Shown: positions 36,391-46,149 of the stretch, piece by piece
How positions within the stretch are numbered: the first letter of the stretch is position 1
How the letters are laid out: the number at the start of each line of letters is the position of its first letter
Source: UBA8752 sp040261275
Lineage (GTDB): Bacteria > Bacteroidota > Bacteroidia > Flavobacteriales_D > Sanyastnellaceae
Assembly: GCA_040261275.1 (NCBI GenBank)
Contig: JBDQOI010000003.1
Coordinates: 49,106 to 113,105, forward strand
Length of the DNA: 64,000 nucleotides
Direction of reading: 5' to 3'
The notes under the pieces: model-generated
What the model was told of the DNA's origin: nothing
Seen by the model: only the letters and a program-made list of their open reading frames with translations
Databases searched by the model: none
Made by a program: the position numbers and the translations under genes

Positions 36391-36398
36391 CGAAGGTA
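36391..36398 (-). promoter_or_regulatory. -7-type box 6 bases before the epimerase gene
   Basis: On the minus strand TACCTTCG ends 6 bases before the ATG at 36384, in the 38-base divergent gap with uvrC. It supports that start and again predicts an almost leaderless mRNA. Confidence 0.4.
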
Positions 36399-36422
36399 AC
36401 TTGCCCTGACCCACCGCACCCG

Positions 36423-38231
36423 ATGGAAGCCTCACCCCACATACGTCGGATCCTGCAACGCCTGCCGGACAGTCCCGGGGTGTACCAACACTACGACGCG
36501 GACGGCAACTTGCTCTACATCGGCAAGGCCAAAAGCCTCAAGAAGCGGGTGGCCAGCTACTTCAACAAGCAGACCTACGAGAACGGCAAGACCCGCCTGC
36601 TCGTCAAGAAGATCGCCGACATCCGTTTCATCGTGGTGGAAACGGAGGTGGACGCCCTGCTGCTGGAAAACAACCTCATCAAGGAGCACCAGCCGCGCTA
36701 CAACATCGAACTCAAGGACGACAAGACCTATCCGTCCATCGTCATCCGCAACGAACGCTTTCCACGCGTCCACCCCACACGCAACGTCATCCAGAACGGC
36801 TCGGAATACTTCGGGCCGTACGCTTCGGTCAAGACGATGAACGCCGTCCTTGACATTGCCCGGAAGCTCCACCCCATCCGCAATTGCAGCTATGACCTGA
36901 GCCAGAAGAACATCGACGCCGGCAAATTCCGCGCCTGCCTGGAGCACGACCTCGGCAATTGCAAGGCTCCGTGTGTAGGAAAGCAATCCCTCGAGGACTA
37001 CGACGCCGGGGTCAAGGCCATCCGCGACATCCTCAAAGGCAACATCAAGGACCTCACACGCACCTACGACAAAGCCATGAAAGAGGCCGCCGCTGACTTC
37101 GCCTTTGAAGCGGCGGAGGAATTCAAGCGCCGCAAGCAGGCCCTTCAGAAATTTCAGGCCAAAAGCACGGTCGTCAATCCCAGTATTCACGACGTAGAGG
37201 TCTACTCCGTGGTCAGCGACCCCTCTGCAGGCTATGTCAATTTCATGAAAGTCATGGACGGCGGCATCGTCCATGGCCAGACGCTGGAATTGCGCAAGAG
37301 GCTCGAAGAAACCGACCAGGAACTGCTCGAATACGGCATCCTCGAAATCCGGCGGCGCTTTGACATCCACAGCCCTGAGATCTACACCAACCTTCCCGTG
37401 CGGTCCATCGTTCAAGGTGTCAAGTGGCACGTCCCACAACGGGGCGACAAGAAGCGACTGATTGAACTGTCCGAGCGCAACGCCAAGTACACCATGCTCG
37501 ACAAGCGCAAGCAGCAGGAGCAGGTGGACCCCGAAGCTGCTCAAAACCGCATCATGGAGACCCTGCAGAAGGACCTCCACCTCAAGGAATTACCGGTGCA
37601 CATCGAGTGCTTCGACAACTCCAACATCCACGGCACCCATCCCGCCTCAGCCTGCGTCGTCTTCAAGAAGGCCAAGCCCGCCAAAGGAGACTACCGGAAG
37701 TTCAACATCAAGACCGTACAAGGGCCAGACGACTTCGCCTCCATGGCCGAAGTCGTCTACCGCCGTTACAAGCGGCTGCGGGACGACGGCGAACCCCTTC
37801 CTCAACTCATTATTGTCGACGGCGGCAAGGGCCAGTTGTCCAGCGCGGTTGGAGCCTTGGAAGAACTCGGCCTGATGGGGCAGGTGGCCATCATCGGCAT
37901 CGCCAAAAGGTTGGAGGAACTCTACTTTCCCGGCGACAGCATTCCGCTTCACTTGGACAAGCGTTCCGAATCCTTGAAGCTCATCCAGCGAATGCGCGAC
38001 GAAGCCCACCGCTTCTCCTTGACCCATCACCGCAAGCGACGTAGCTCTGCTGCCCTCCACAGCGCCCTCGACGACATTCCGGGAGTGGGTCCCACCACTC
38101 GGCGGAACCTCATGGCTGCCTTTGGGACCGTAGATGCCATCAAGGCAGCGGACGAAGCCGCGCTGCTCAAAGTCGTATCACTCAAGGTGGCCCAGGCCAT
38201 TCGCAGCTGGGCTTCGGAAACCAAAGAATGA
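36423..38231 (+). CDS. uvrC: UvrABC system protein C (excinuclease)
   Basis: A 602-residue nuclease that makes both incisions in nucleotide excision repair with UvrA and UvrB. The N-terminal GIY-YIG domain shows GVYQHYDADGNLLYIGKAK (about 18-36). A Cys-containing middle region follows (NCSYDL, CLEHDLGNCKAPC), then the UVR motif (about 205-240), the RNase H-like nuclease domain with ECFDNSNIHGTHP and IVDGGKGQLSSA, and a C-terminal tandem helix-hairpin-helix (DDIPGVGPTTRRNLM). Length is normal. Confidence 0.97.
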   Translation: MEASPHIRRILQRLPDSPGVYQHYDADGNLLYIGKAKSLKKRVASYFNKQTYENGKTRLLVKKIADIRFIVVETEVDALLLENNLIKEHQPRYNIELKDDKTYPSIVIRNERFPRVHPTRNVIQNGSEYFGPYASVKTMNAVLDIARKLHPIRNCSYDLSQKNIDAGKFRACLEHDLGNCKAPCVGKQSLEDYDAGVKAIRDILKGNIKDLTRTYDKAMKEAAADFAFEAAEEFKRRKQALQKFQAKSTVVNPSIHDVEVYSVVSDPSAGYVNFMKVMDGGIVHGQTLELRKRLEETDQELLEYGILEIRRRFDIHSPEIYTNLPVRSIVQGVKWHVPQRGDKKRLIELSERNAKYTMLDKRKQQEQVDPEAAQNRIMETLQKDLHLKELPVHIECFDNSNIHGTHPASACVVFKKAKPAKGDYRKFNIKTVQGPDDFASMAEVVYRRYKRLRDDGEPLPQLIIVDGGKGQLSSAVGALEELGLMGQVAIIGIAKRLEELYFPGDSIPLHLDKRSESLKLIQRMRDEAHRFSLTHHRKRRSSAALHSALDDIPGVGPTTRRNLMAAFGTVDAIKAADEAALLKVVSLKVAQAIRSWASETKE

Positions 38232-38246
38232 AGGAGCCAACCCTCG

Positions 38247-39362
38247 TCAGTGAGGGCTGGAGAAGGCCGGATTATCGAGGAACTCGGTATCCGTCAAAAT
38301 ATGCAGGAAGGCGATGAGATCTGCCCGATCCTGATCTGTCAGACCCAGCCCATAGTCGACGTTGTACTGCATCATGGGGTCCAGCGATGTGCTCGACACC
38401 ACGCCGTGATCGTAATGATCCAACACCTCATCGATATCCACAAAACGCCCATCGTGCATGTACGGCGCTGACACCATGACATTGCGAAGGGAAGGCGTCT
38501 TGAACTTGCCCAAATCACTGTCTTCACCGGTCACGCCCATGTAGCCGATGTCCTCCATGTCGGCATCCGCATCGAGTCCATTGTTGGCGAACTGATGGTT
38601 GGAGAAATCCAGACCGCTGTGACAATGGGCACAATCCGCACCACTTATGTCCGGGTTGAAGGGGTCGAACTCGTCAAAGAACAACACGCGTCCCCGGTCT
38701 TCGCTCTCCGTCAATTCCACCGCGCCGAGCAGCCATTGATCATACTTACTCTGGTTGGACACCATGGAAAACAGGAACTGCTCCAGCGCACGCGCCAAAA
38801 AGTCGGGGGTCGCTTCCTCTGAATCGAACGCCCGCTTGAATTGGTCGCGGTACTCCGGGTCACCATTCAACTTGGCGATAACATCTTGCAGGCTCTCATC
38901 CATCTCCAATGCGTCCTGAATCGGGTCCAGCACCTGATCGCGCAATGAAGGTGCGCGTCCATCCCAGAAAAAGCCGTGACCATGGGAATCTTCATGGTGG
39001 ACATGCCATGCGAGGTTGGAGAGAATCATGCTGTGCCGATGGCCCTCCTCTCCGGCAATGCCCGTGCTGAAAACCGCAGGATCCGAAAAATTCCGCGACT
39101 GCAAGTGACAATCCGAACACGCTTGGGTGTTGTCTCCAGACAATCGTTTTTCGTGGAAGAGCATTCGGCCCAATTGGACCCCAGCCTCTGTCATCGGATT
39201 GTCTTCCGGTATGGCGGGAGGAGGAAAATGCCCGATGGCCAAGACATATGGCGTAGAATCGTACTCCACCAACAAGGCCGGCTCTGTCTCCGGGTCTGGG
39301 CTACACCCTGCCACAAGTAAGAAGACAAAAGGAATAAAAATGCCCGAATGGCGAACCATCAT
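38247..39362 (-). CDS. Di-haem cytochrome c peroxidase/MauG family lipoprotein (MbnH-like)
   Basis: A 371-residue lipoprotein (lipobox VAGC) with two haem-binding CxxCH motifs, CSDCH at about 82-86 and CAHCH at about 244-248. The family covers peroxidases and MauG/MbnH enzymes that oxidise protein side chains. The gene next to it encodes an MbnP-like protein, and MbnH is known to convert a Trp of MbnP to kynurenine, so an MbnH-like role is inferred. KTPSLRNV and the APYMHDGRF segment are typical. Before FFWDGRA it carries an unusual His-rich stretch (five His in eleven residues). Its ATG overlaps the mbnP-like stop. Confidence 0.88.
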   Translation of the reverse strand: MMVRHSGIFIPFVFLLVAGCSPDPETEPALLVEYDSTPYVLAIGHFPPPAIPEDNPMTEAGVQLGRMLFHEKRLSGDNTQACSDCHLQSRNFSDPAVFSTGIAGEEGHRHSMILSNLAWHVHHEDSHGHGFFWDGRAPSLRDQVLDPIQDALEMDESLQDVIAKLNGDPEYRDQFKRAFDSEEATPDFLARALEQFLFSMVSNQSKYDQWLLGAVELTESEDRGRVLFFDEFDPFNPDISGADCAHCHSGLDFSNHQFANNGLDADADMEDIGYMGVTGEDSDLGKFKTPSLRNVMVSAPYMHDGRFVDIDEVLDHYDHGVVSSTSLDPMMQYNVDYGLGLTDQDRADLIAFLHILTDTEFLDNPAFSSPH

Positions 39363-40312
39363 CCTTTGATCCAACGGCGGGTCATCCGGTTCATACCCGA
39401 CGTTACTGAAATCAAAAAGGCACCCGATTGCACGTCCACAATGGAATGGCGAACCGTTCCCGCCGGCACTGTGAATTTTTGCAGCGGCCTTCCCAACAGG
39501 TCCAGCAATACGATGTCAGCCGAAACCGCCAGCGGCGCTGAAAAACGCACGGTAGCGCCACCCTCAATCGCCATGAGGTCAAAGTCAAACACAACGGGCA
39601 ATTCGACTTCCACATTGGAAGCTCCTGGCAAACGAAAAACGTTCTCCGCCAAATTGTTGCATACCGTTACAGCCTCACCGTCCTCACCGTGGTTGATGAG
39701 TCCTTCTGCCACGGACAGCGTATTGTAGAAACCAAAGACATCCGCCTCCACATCCAACATCAGCACGCCGTCCTCCACAGACGCAGCCACTGCCATTTCA
39801 CCCGGAGTGTGATTGTCATCACCCAATGCGTGAATCTCGTGTGCTATCGCTCCATTGATGCCCGCCCCGCCTTCAAGGGCGATAAAGCGGTAACCCGCAG
39901 ACCATCCCCAATGCATGCTCGGGACCTGGGGTGCCAACGGGTGTCCACTGGGCCATGAAGCGGGGTCTGCATGGTTGTTTTCGGGGTCGATGCCCACGGA
40001 GAACTTGAGTCCTTCCACATTGTCTACCCCTGAAACCTCACCGAGTGCGTAGGCCACGTCCACAAAAGCATCCGCCAAGACGTATGCCCCGTCCATGGGT
40101 GTCTCCTGGCCCCCATCATGAACGAGGGTGAACATGCTGAGATAGTACTCCAACCGATCGATTTCCACCTCTTCCCCTGCAGGCGTGACCCAACCCGATG
40201 CACCATCAAAGTCGGCTTGACCCGCCTTGTGGTCAATACGCAACACGACAGCAGTTTGAGCAGATGTCAGCGTCGAAAAGCCGATCAAAGCGGAAAAAAG
40301 GAGGAAACGCAT
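39359..40312 (-). CDS. MbnP-like exported protein with T9SS type-A-like C-terminal tail
   Basis: A 317-residue exported protein with signal peptide (1-18, ending TSAQ). The body (about 19-240) matches the MbnP/copper-binding-like family: EIDRLEYYLSMFTLVHDGG, VDNVEGLKFSVGID and SMHWGWSAGYRFIALEGG with two Trp residues. The last about 70 residues resemble a type IX secretion sorting domain (DIVLLDLLGRPLQKF, GAFLISV). That would put it on the cell surface or outside. The gene is coupled to the di-haem enzyme gene by ATGA, supporting an enzyme-substrate pair. The ATG at 40312 starts the signal peptide. Confidence 0.8.
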   Translation of the reverse strand: MRFLLFSALIGFSTLTSAQTAVVLRIDHKAGQADFDGASGWVTPAGEEVEIDRLEYYLSMFTLVHDGGQETPMDGAYVLADAFVDVAYALGEVSGVDNVEGLKFSVGIDPENNHADPASWPSGHPLAPQVPSMHWGWSAGYRFIALEGGAGINGAIAHEIHALGDDNHTPGEMAVAASVEDGVLMLDVEADVFGFYNTLSVAEGLINHGEDGEAVTVCNNLAENVFRLPGASNVEVELPVVFDFDLMAIEGGATVRFSAPLAVSADIVLLDLLGRPLQKFTVPAGTVRHSIVDVQSGAFLISVTSGMNRMTRRWIKG

Positions 40313-40354
40313 AAACGGAAGACTAATGACACAAGATAAGAATTTTCGACGAGC

Positions 40355-40362
40355 TAGCTTTG
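40355..40362 (+). promoter_or_regulatory. -7 promoter box of thiL, 4 bases before its ATG
   Basis: TAGCTTTG is a full TAnnTTTG match and ends 4 bases before the thiL ATG, in the 54-base divergent gap with the MbnP-like gene. Predicts a leaderless thiL mRNA. Confidence 0.5.
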
Positions 40363-40366
40363 CCAA

Positions 40367-41413
40367 ATGGACGCGGAACGCACGGAAATAGGCACGATTG
40401 GTGAGTTCGGACTCATTGCAGAGCTCACCAAGGACATCAAGCTGCAATCACCCAGGACGGTAGTAGGAGTGGGTGATGACGCCGCCGTGCTCGCCTCTAC
40501 GGAAAGCGGGAAACGCACGGTCATCAGTACCGACCTGCTCTGCGAAGGGGTGCATTTCGACCTGATGTACGCACCCCTCAAGCACCTCGGATACAAGGCT
40601 ATTGTGGTCAATGTCAGTGATATATGCGCAATGAATGCGCGTCCCACGCAGGTCGTTGTCGGACTGGCGCTTTCCAACCGATTCAGCGTCGAAGCCGCCA
40701 AGGAACTGTATGCGGGCATGCGTTTGGCGTGCGAGCGCTACAAGGTGGACCTCGTGGGCGGTGACACCACCAGTTCCCGTTCAGGCCTCATGATTTCCGT
40801 GACCGCCGTAGGTGAGGTGGACGAGCAAAAAACCGCCTTGCGGAGCGGCGCCAAACCCGGCGAGCTTCTCATTGCCAGCGGTGAATTGGGCAGTGCCTTC
40901 ATGGGGTTGCAGGTCTTGGAGCGCGAGAAGCACGTATTCGAGGAGGCCCCTGGTGCCCAGCCCGACCTGACGGGTTTCGAAACCCTGTTGGAGCGGCAGT
41001 TGAAGCCGGAGGCGCGGTTGGATGTGGTGGAGGAGTTGGCCGAGCTCGAGCTCGTCCCCACCTCCATGATTGACATCTCCGATGGCCTGGCCTCGGAAGC
41101 CCTTCACCTCGCTGCCGCTTCAGGCTGCGGCGTCCGTATCTACGAGGACAAGATTCCCATGAACGAGCAGATGTACGAGACGGCCCGGGCCTTCAACTTG
41201 GACCCCACCCTCTGTACGCTCAGCGGGGGCGAGGACTACGAACTGCTGTTCACCGTACCGCAGGACCGCTTTGAAGACATCCGGAACCATCCGATGTTCT
41301 CCATTGTAGGGCATATGACCGACGACCCCAATGAGCGCACCCTCATCACGCGGAACGGCATGGAAACCGAGCTGAAGGCCCAGGGCTGGGACGGTTTCAA
41401 GGACGAAGAGTGA
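40367..41413 (+). CDS. thiL: Thiamine-monophosphate kinase
   Basis: A 348-residue ATP-dependent kinase making thiamine diphosphate from the monophosphate. Family motifs: VGVGDDAAVL (about 33-42), STDLLCEGVHFDL (about 54-66), NVSDICAMNARP, LVGGDTTSS and the MIDISDGLASEALHLA helix, followed by LSGGEDYELLFTV. Length is a little above E. coli ThiL, as in other Bacteroidota. No other thiamine gene is nearby. The suf operon follows 112 bases later with its own promoter. Confidence 0.96.
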   Translation: MDAERTEIGTIGEFGLIAELTKDIKLQSPRTVVGVGDDAAVLASTESGKRTVISTDLLCEGVHFDLMYAPLKHLGYKAIVVNVSDICAMNARPTQVVVGLALSNRFSVEAAKELYAGMRLACERYKVDLVGGDTTSSRSGLMISVTAVGEVDEQKTALRSGAKPGELLIASGELGSAFMGLQVLEREKHVFEEAPGAQPDLTGFETLLERQLKPEARLDVVEELAELELVPTSMIDISDGLASEALHLAAASGCGVRIYEDKIPMNEQMYETARAFNLDPTLCTLSGGEDYELLFTVPQDRFEDIRNHPMFSIVGHMTDDPNERTLITRNGMETELKAQGWDGFKDEE

Positions 41414-41456
41414 GACCGCATCCGCCGTTCGCGAACTTTGGCGTTCGTTATCTGGA

Positions 41457-41484
41457 TTGCGTCCAAATAGCGGCGTTACCTTTG
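41457..41484 (+). promoter_or_regulatory. Promoter of the suf operon
   Basis: TTG (41457-41459) and TACCTTTG (41477-41484) with a 17-base spacer form a strong match to the Bacteroidota promoter. The start codon of sufA is 42 bases further on, and the leader holds a small hairpin (ATCCCC/GGGGAT, 41491-41508). No IscR-like site is recognised. Confidence 0.65.
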
Positions 41485-41525
41485 TACCATATCCCCTCTT
41501 TGGGGGATGTTCACTGACCGATCGC

Positions 41526-41848
41526 ATGATCACCGTTAACGAGAATGCACGCGACCAAGTGCGCCGCCTCATGGCCGAGGAGGGCTGCCCAGAAGGCAGC
41601 TTTGTCCGCGTCGGCGTAAAAGGGGGCGGTTGCAGTGGGCTGATGTACGAGCTGACCTTCGACCACGAAGAAAAAGAGGGCGACCAGAAGTTCGAGGACA
41701 ACGGCATCACCGTGGTGGTCGACCGCAAGAGCTTCCTCTACCTCGTCGGAACCGAACTCCAGTACTCAGGAGGCCTCAATGGAAGCGGCTTCGTGTTTCA
41801 CAATCCCAACGCCAACAGGACTTGTGGCTGCGGGGAGAGTTTTTCTGT

Positions 41849-41852
<4 letters not shown>
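41526..41852 (+). CDS. sufA: A-type iron-sulfur carrier (SufA/IscA/HesB family)
   Basis: A 108-residue A-type carrier that receives Fe-S clusters from the SufBCD scaffold and passes them to targets. The three cluster ligands are present: Cys36 in GGGCSGL, and Cys100 and Cys102 in TCGCGESF. The ATG at 41526 gives the usual start (ITVNENARDQV). It is the first gene of the suf operon, and its stop overlaps sufB as ATGA. Confidence 0.95.
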
Positions 41853-43318
<1,466 letters not shown>

Positions 43319-43337
43319 CGCCCCTGCACGATCCACC

Positions 43338-44099
43338 ATGCTCAAGATCGACAACCTCCACGCCCGCATTGACGACACCGAGATCCTAAAGGGTCTTTCC
43401 CTGGAAATGGGGGCCGGTGAAGTCCACGCCATCATGGGTCCCAACGGATCCGGCAAAAGCACGCTGGCCAGCATTCTAGCCGGCCGCGAGGAATACGAAG
43501 TCACGGAAGGCAGCATCACCTTTGACGGTGTAAACCTGCTCGAATTGGACGCCACCGAGCGCGCCGTTGCGGGCATCTTCCTCGCCTTCCAATACCCTGT
43601 GGAGATTCCCGGGGTGTCCAACATCAATTTCCTGCGCTCCGCATTGAACAGCATCCGCGAACAGCGTGAGGAGGATCCCCTTTCAGGAAAGGACTTCCTG
43701 GCCAAGGTGAAGGCGTGCGCCCAACTCGTGGAACTCGATGGAAAGCTCCGCGACCGTTCCGTGAACGAAGGATTCAGCGGCGGTGAAAAGAAGCGCAACG
43801 AGATCTTTCAAATGGCCATGCTCGAACCGAAGCTCGCCGTTCTGGACGAGACCGACAGCGGGCTCGACATCGACGCACTGCGCATCGTTTCACACGGCGT
43901 AAACAGCATGCGCAATGATCAGCGCAGCTTCCTCGTCATCACCCACTACCAGCGCCTGCTCGACCACATCGTGCCCGACCACGTGCACGTATTGGCCGGA
44001 GGACGCATCGTCCACAGCGGCGGCAAGGAATTGGCCCTCGAACTCGAGGACAAGGGCTACGATTGGATCGTCGACACCCCCGCACCGGAGCAGGCATGA
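43338..44099 (+). CDS. sufC: Fe-S cluster assembly ATPase SufC
   Basis: A 253-residue ABC-type ATPase that drives conformational change in SufBCD. Walker A is GPNGSGKST (about 34-42), the Q-loop reads AFQYP, the signature is FSGGEKKRNE, and Walker B with catalytic acid is LAVLDETDSGLDIDAL. The H-loop is VITHYQRLL. No membrane domain is present. Its stop overlaps the sufD ATG. Confidence 0.97.
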   Translation: MLKIDNLHARIDDTEILKGLSLEMGAGEVHAIMGPNGSGKSTLASILAGREEYEVTEGSITFDGVNLLELDATERAVAGIFLAFQYPVEIPGVSNINFLRSALNSIREQREEDPLSGKDFLAKVKACAQLVELDGKLRDRSVNEGFSGGEKKRNEIFQMAMLEPKLAVLDETDSGLDIDALRIVSHGVNSMRNDQRSFLVITHYQRLLDHIVPDHVHVLAGGRIVHSGGKELALELEDKGYDWIVDTPAPEQA

Positions 44100-45373
44100 G
44101 CGCCGTGGCCACATCCACAAAAGAAGCCGCACTGGCTGACCGCGTGCTGGACAGCGTCCGACAGCAGGGCACTTTGTCTGTGCCAACCGCTGAGGCGGAA
44201 GCCGCTCTTGAATCACTGCCCTACCCCACATCCCGACTGGAGCGTTGGAAGTACACGAGGGTGGCCCACTTGCTCGGCCTCGAAGTGACATCTGCAAACG
44301 ATGCCCCTTCACCGGAAAAGGTCATGCCTTCTTTGGACGCCCACCGTTTGACTTTCAGCGGAGGTCAATTTGTAGAGGGTGACATCGTCGACGAAGGCCC
44401 CGAAGGCTGCTTTGTCGGTCCGGTATCCATCGCGCTGGAACGCTATCCCGAACGCGTGCAGTCCTTGATGGACCGCAGTTTTGCAAAGAAGGAATGGTAC
44501 GCCGCCTTACAGGCCTCCGCCCCTCAAGACGGTGGATGCATCCTGGTCCCCGCGGGAAGCCAGCTCGAACGCCCCGTGCTGTTGCACCACCACATGGCCA
44601 GCGGCACGATGGCCGCTCAACCGCAACACCTCATTGACATCGCCAAGGAAGGACAAGGGGAAGCCATCCTTTGGTACGATGCGGCCCAGGAGGCAACCGG
44701 TTTGATGAACGGTGCGCTGAACGTCGAGGTTGGCGACCATGCAAAGCTTTCGCTCGAGATTGTTCAGAATGAAAAAGGGGCCTCGAGCCACATTGGACAC
44801 CTTCACTTCACCCAAGGCCACCACAGCGAGCTGACGGTACGGACGGCCACAGCTTGCGCGCACTGGTTGCGCAACGACCTTCGCATCGTGCAAGACGGAG
44901 AGCACGCCGTAAGCACCTTTCACGGGTGCTATCTGCCCAATGGGCAGCAGTTTGTGGACCACCACACCCGCATTGACCACGCGCACCCCGATGGGCGTTC
45001 CGACGAGCTCTACAAGGGCCTGGCAGCCGACAGGGCCACCGCCGTATTCAACGGCAAGATTCTGGTGCACAAAGACGCCCAGCGCATCGAAGCCTATCAG
45101 AGCAACGCCAACCTTCTGCTCGGCGAAAAGGCCTCCATGTTCTCCAAGCCCGAGCTCGAAATCTATGCCGACGACGTCCGCTGCAGCCATGGATGCACCA
45201 CCGGGCAGTTTGATGCGGAAGCGCTTTTCTACTTGCGCTCCCGGGGCATGACGGAAACCGCGGCGCACAACCTTCTCGTCCAGGCCTTCCTCGCAGAGGT
45301 GCTCGACGGTTTCCGTCCGGAAATCCGCGACTACGTCCATAACGTTTACGCCCAGCGCCTAGGCTGGAGCTGA
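44096..45373 (+). CDS. sufD: Fe-S cluster assembly protein SufD
   Basis: A 425-residue SufB paralogue completing the SufBC2D scaffold. The N-terminal helical part contains PTSRLERWKYT, and the beta-helix core shows HFTQGHHSELTVRT, GKILVHKDAQRIEAYQSN and the C-terminal CSHGCTTGQFDAEALFYLRSRG signature. The ATG at 44096 overlaps the sufC stop; the last base of its own stop is the first base of the tlyA ATG (TGATG). Confidence 0.95.
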   Translation: MSAVATSTKEAALADRVLDSVRQQGTLSVPTAEAEAALESLPYPTSRLERWKYTRVAHLLGLEVTSANDAPSPEKVMPSLDAHRLTFSGGQFVEGDIVDEGPEGCFVGPVSIALERYPERVQSLMDRSFAKKEWYAALQASAPQDGGCILVPAGSQLERPVLLHHHMASGTMAAQPQHLIDIAKEGQGEAILWYDAAQEATGLMNGALNVEVGDHAKLSLEIVQNEKGASSHIGHLHFTQGHHSELTVRTATACAHWLRNDLRIVQDGEHAVSTFHGCYLPNGQQFVDHHTRIDHAHPDGRSDELYKGLAADRATAVFNGKILVHKDAQRIEAYQSNANLLLGEKASMFSKPELEIYADDVRCSHGCTTGQFDAEALFYLRSRGMTETAAHNLLVQAFLAEVLDGFRPEIRDYVHNVYAQRLGWS

Positions 45374-46116
45374 TGTCGTCTGAACGACTCGATCGGCTCA
45401 TGGTATCCCGCGGGTTGGTCGCCAGTCGGCCCCGCGCAGAGCGGCTCATCACCGATTTCGGCGTAAAAGTGAACGGTGTATTGGTTCAAAAGCCCGGCAA
45501 GAAGGTGCCTGGAGACGCCATTCTCGAGCCCTTGGGAGAAGACCTTCCCTGGGTGTCCCGCGGGGCGCTCAAGCTCATTGCCGCCCTCGATCATTTCGAT
45601 TTGGACCTTGCCGGATTGACGGTGCTGGATCTGGGCGCTTCCACCGGCGGCTTCACCGAGGTCTGCCTCAACCGCGGTGCAGAAAAAGTACACGCTGTCG
45701 ATGTGGGTACAGGACAATTGGCCCCTTCGCTGCGCGATGACGCCCGGGTCAACAACCTTGAACAGCTGCACCTCAAGCACCTGCTGCCCGAACATTTGAC
45801 GCCCCTCCCACAGGCCGTCGTGATCGACCTCAGCTTCATCTCCCTGGACCACGTTTGGCCCAAGCTTCCCGAATGGTTGGCGCCCTCAGGTTGGGGTGTG
45901 GCATTGGTAAAGCCCCAGTTCGAGGTCGGACAGGGCCATTTGGGGCGCAACGGTATCGTCCGCGATGAAAGCGCTCGACAGAAAGCGCTGCGCCGTTGCA
46001 TCGACCAGGCCACCTCGGCCGGATTCAGTTGTTCCGGGCCCATCGACTCTCCCATCGAGGGCGGCAGCGGCAACCGCGAATTCCTCCTCCATTTCTCGTG
46101 GGGGCAGAACGGCTGA
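45373..46116 (+). CDS. tlyA: TlyA family rRNA 2'-O-methyltransferase
   Basis: A 247-residue protein with an N-terminal S4 RNA-binding domain (about 4-60, RLDRLMVSRGLVASRPRAE) and an FtsJ-like methyltransferase domain. SAM-binding VLDLGASTGGFTE (about 82-94), VDVGTGQL, VIDLSFISL and VKPQFEVG are all present. Family members methylate ribose positions in rRNA; mycobacterial TlyA affects capreomycin susceptibility. Its place between sufD and sufS, with TGATG coupling to sufD, is unusual for a housekeeping rRNA enzyme. Confidence 0.93.
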   Translation: MSSERLDRLMVSRGLVASRPRAERLITDFGVKVNGVLVQKPGKKVPGDAILEPLGEDLPWVSRGALKLIAALDHFDLDLAGLTVLDLGASTGGFTEVCLNRGAEKVHAVDVGTGQLAPSLRDDARVNNLEQLHLKHLLPEHLTPLPQAVVIDLSFISLDHVWPKLPEWLAPSGWGVALVKPQFEVGQGHLGRNGIVRDESARQKALRRCIDQATSAGFSCSGPIDSPIEGGSGNREFLLHFSWGQNG

Positions 46117-46149
46117 ACCTTTACTTCGCACAGCGGTTCCCGATTACAG

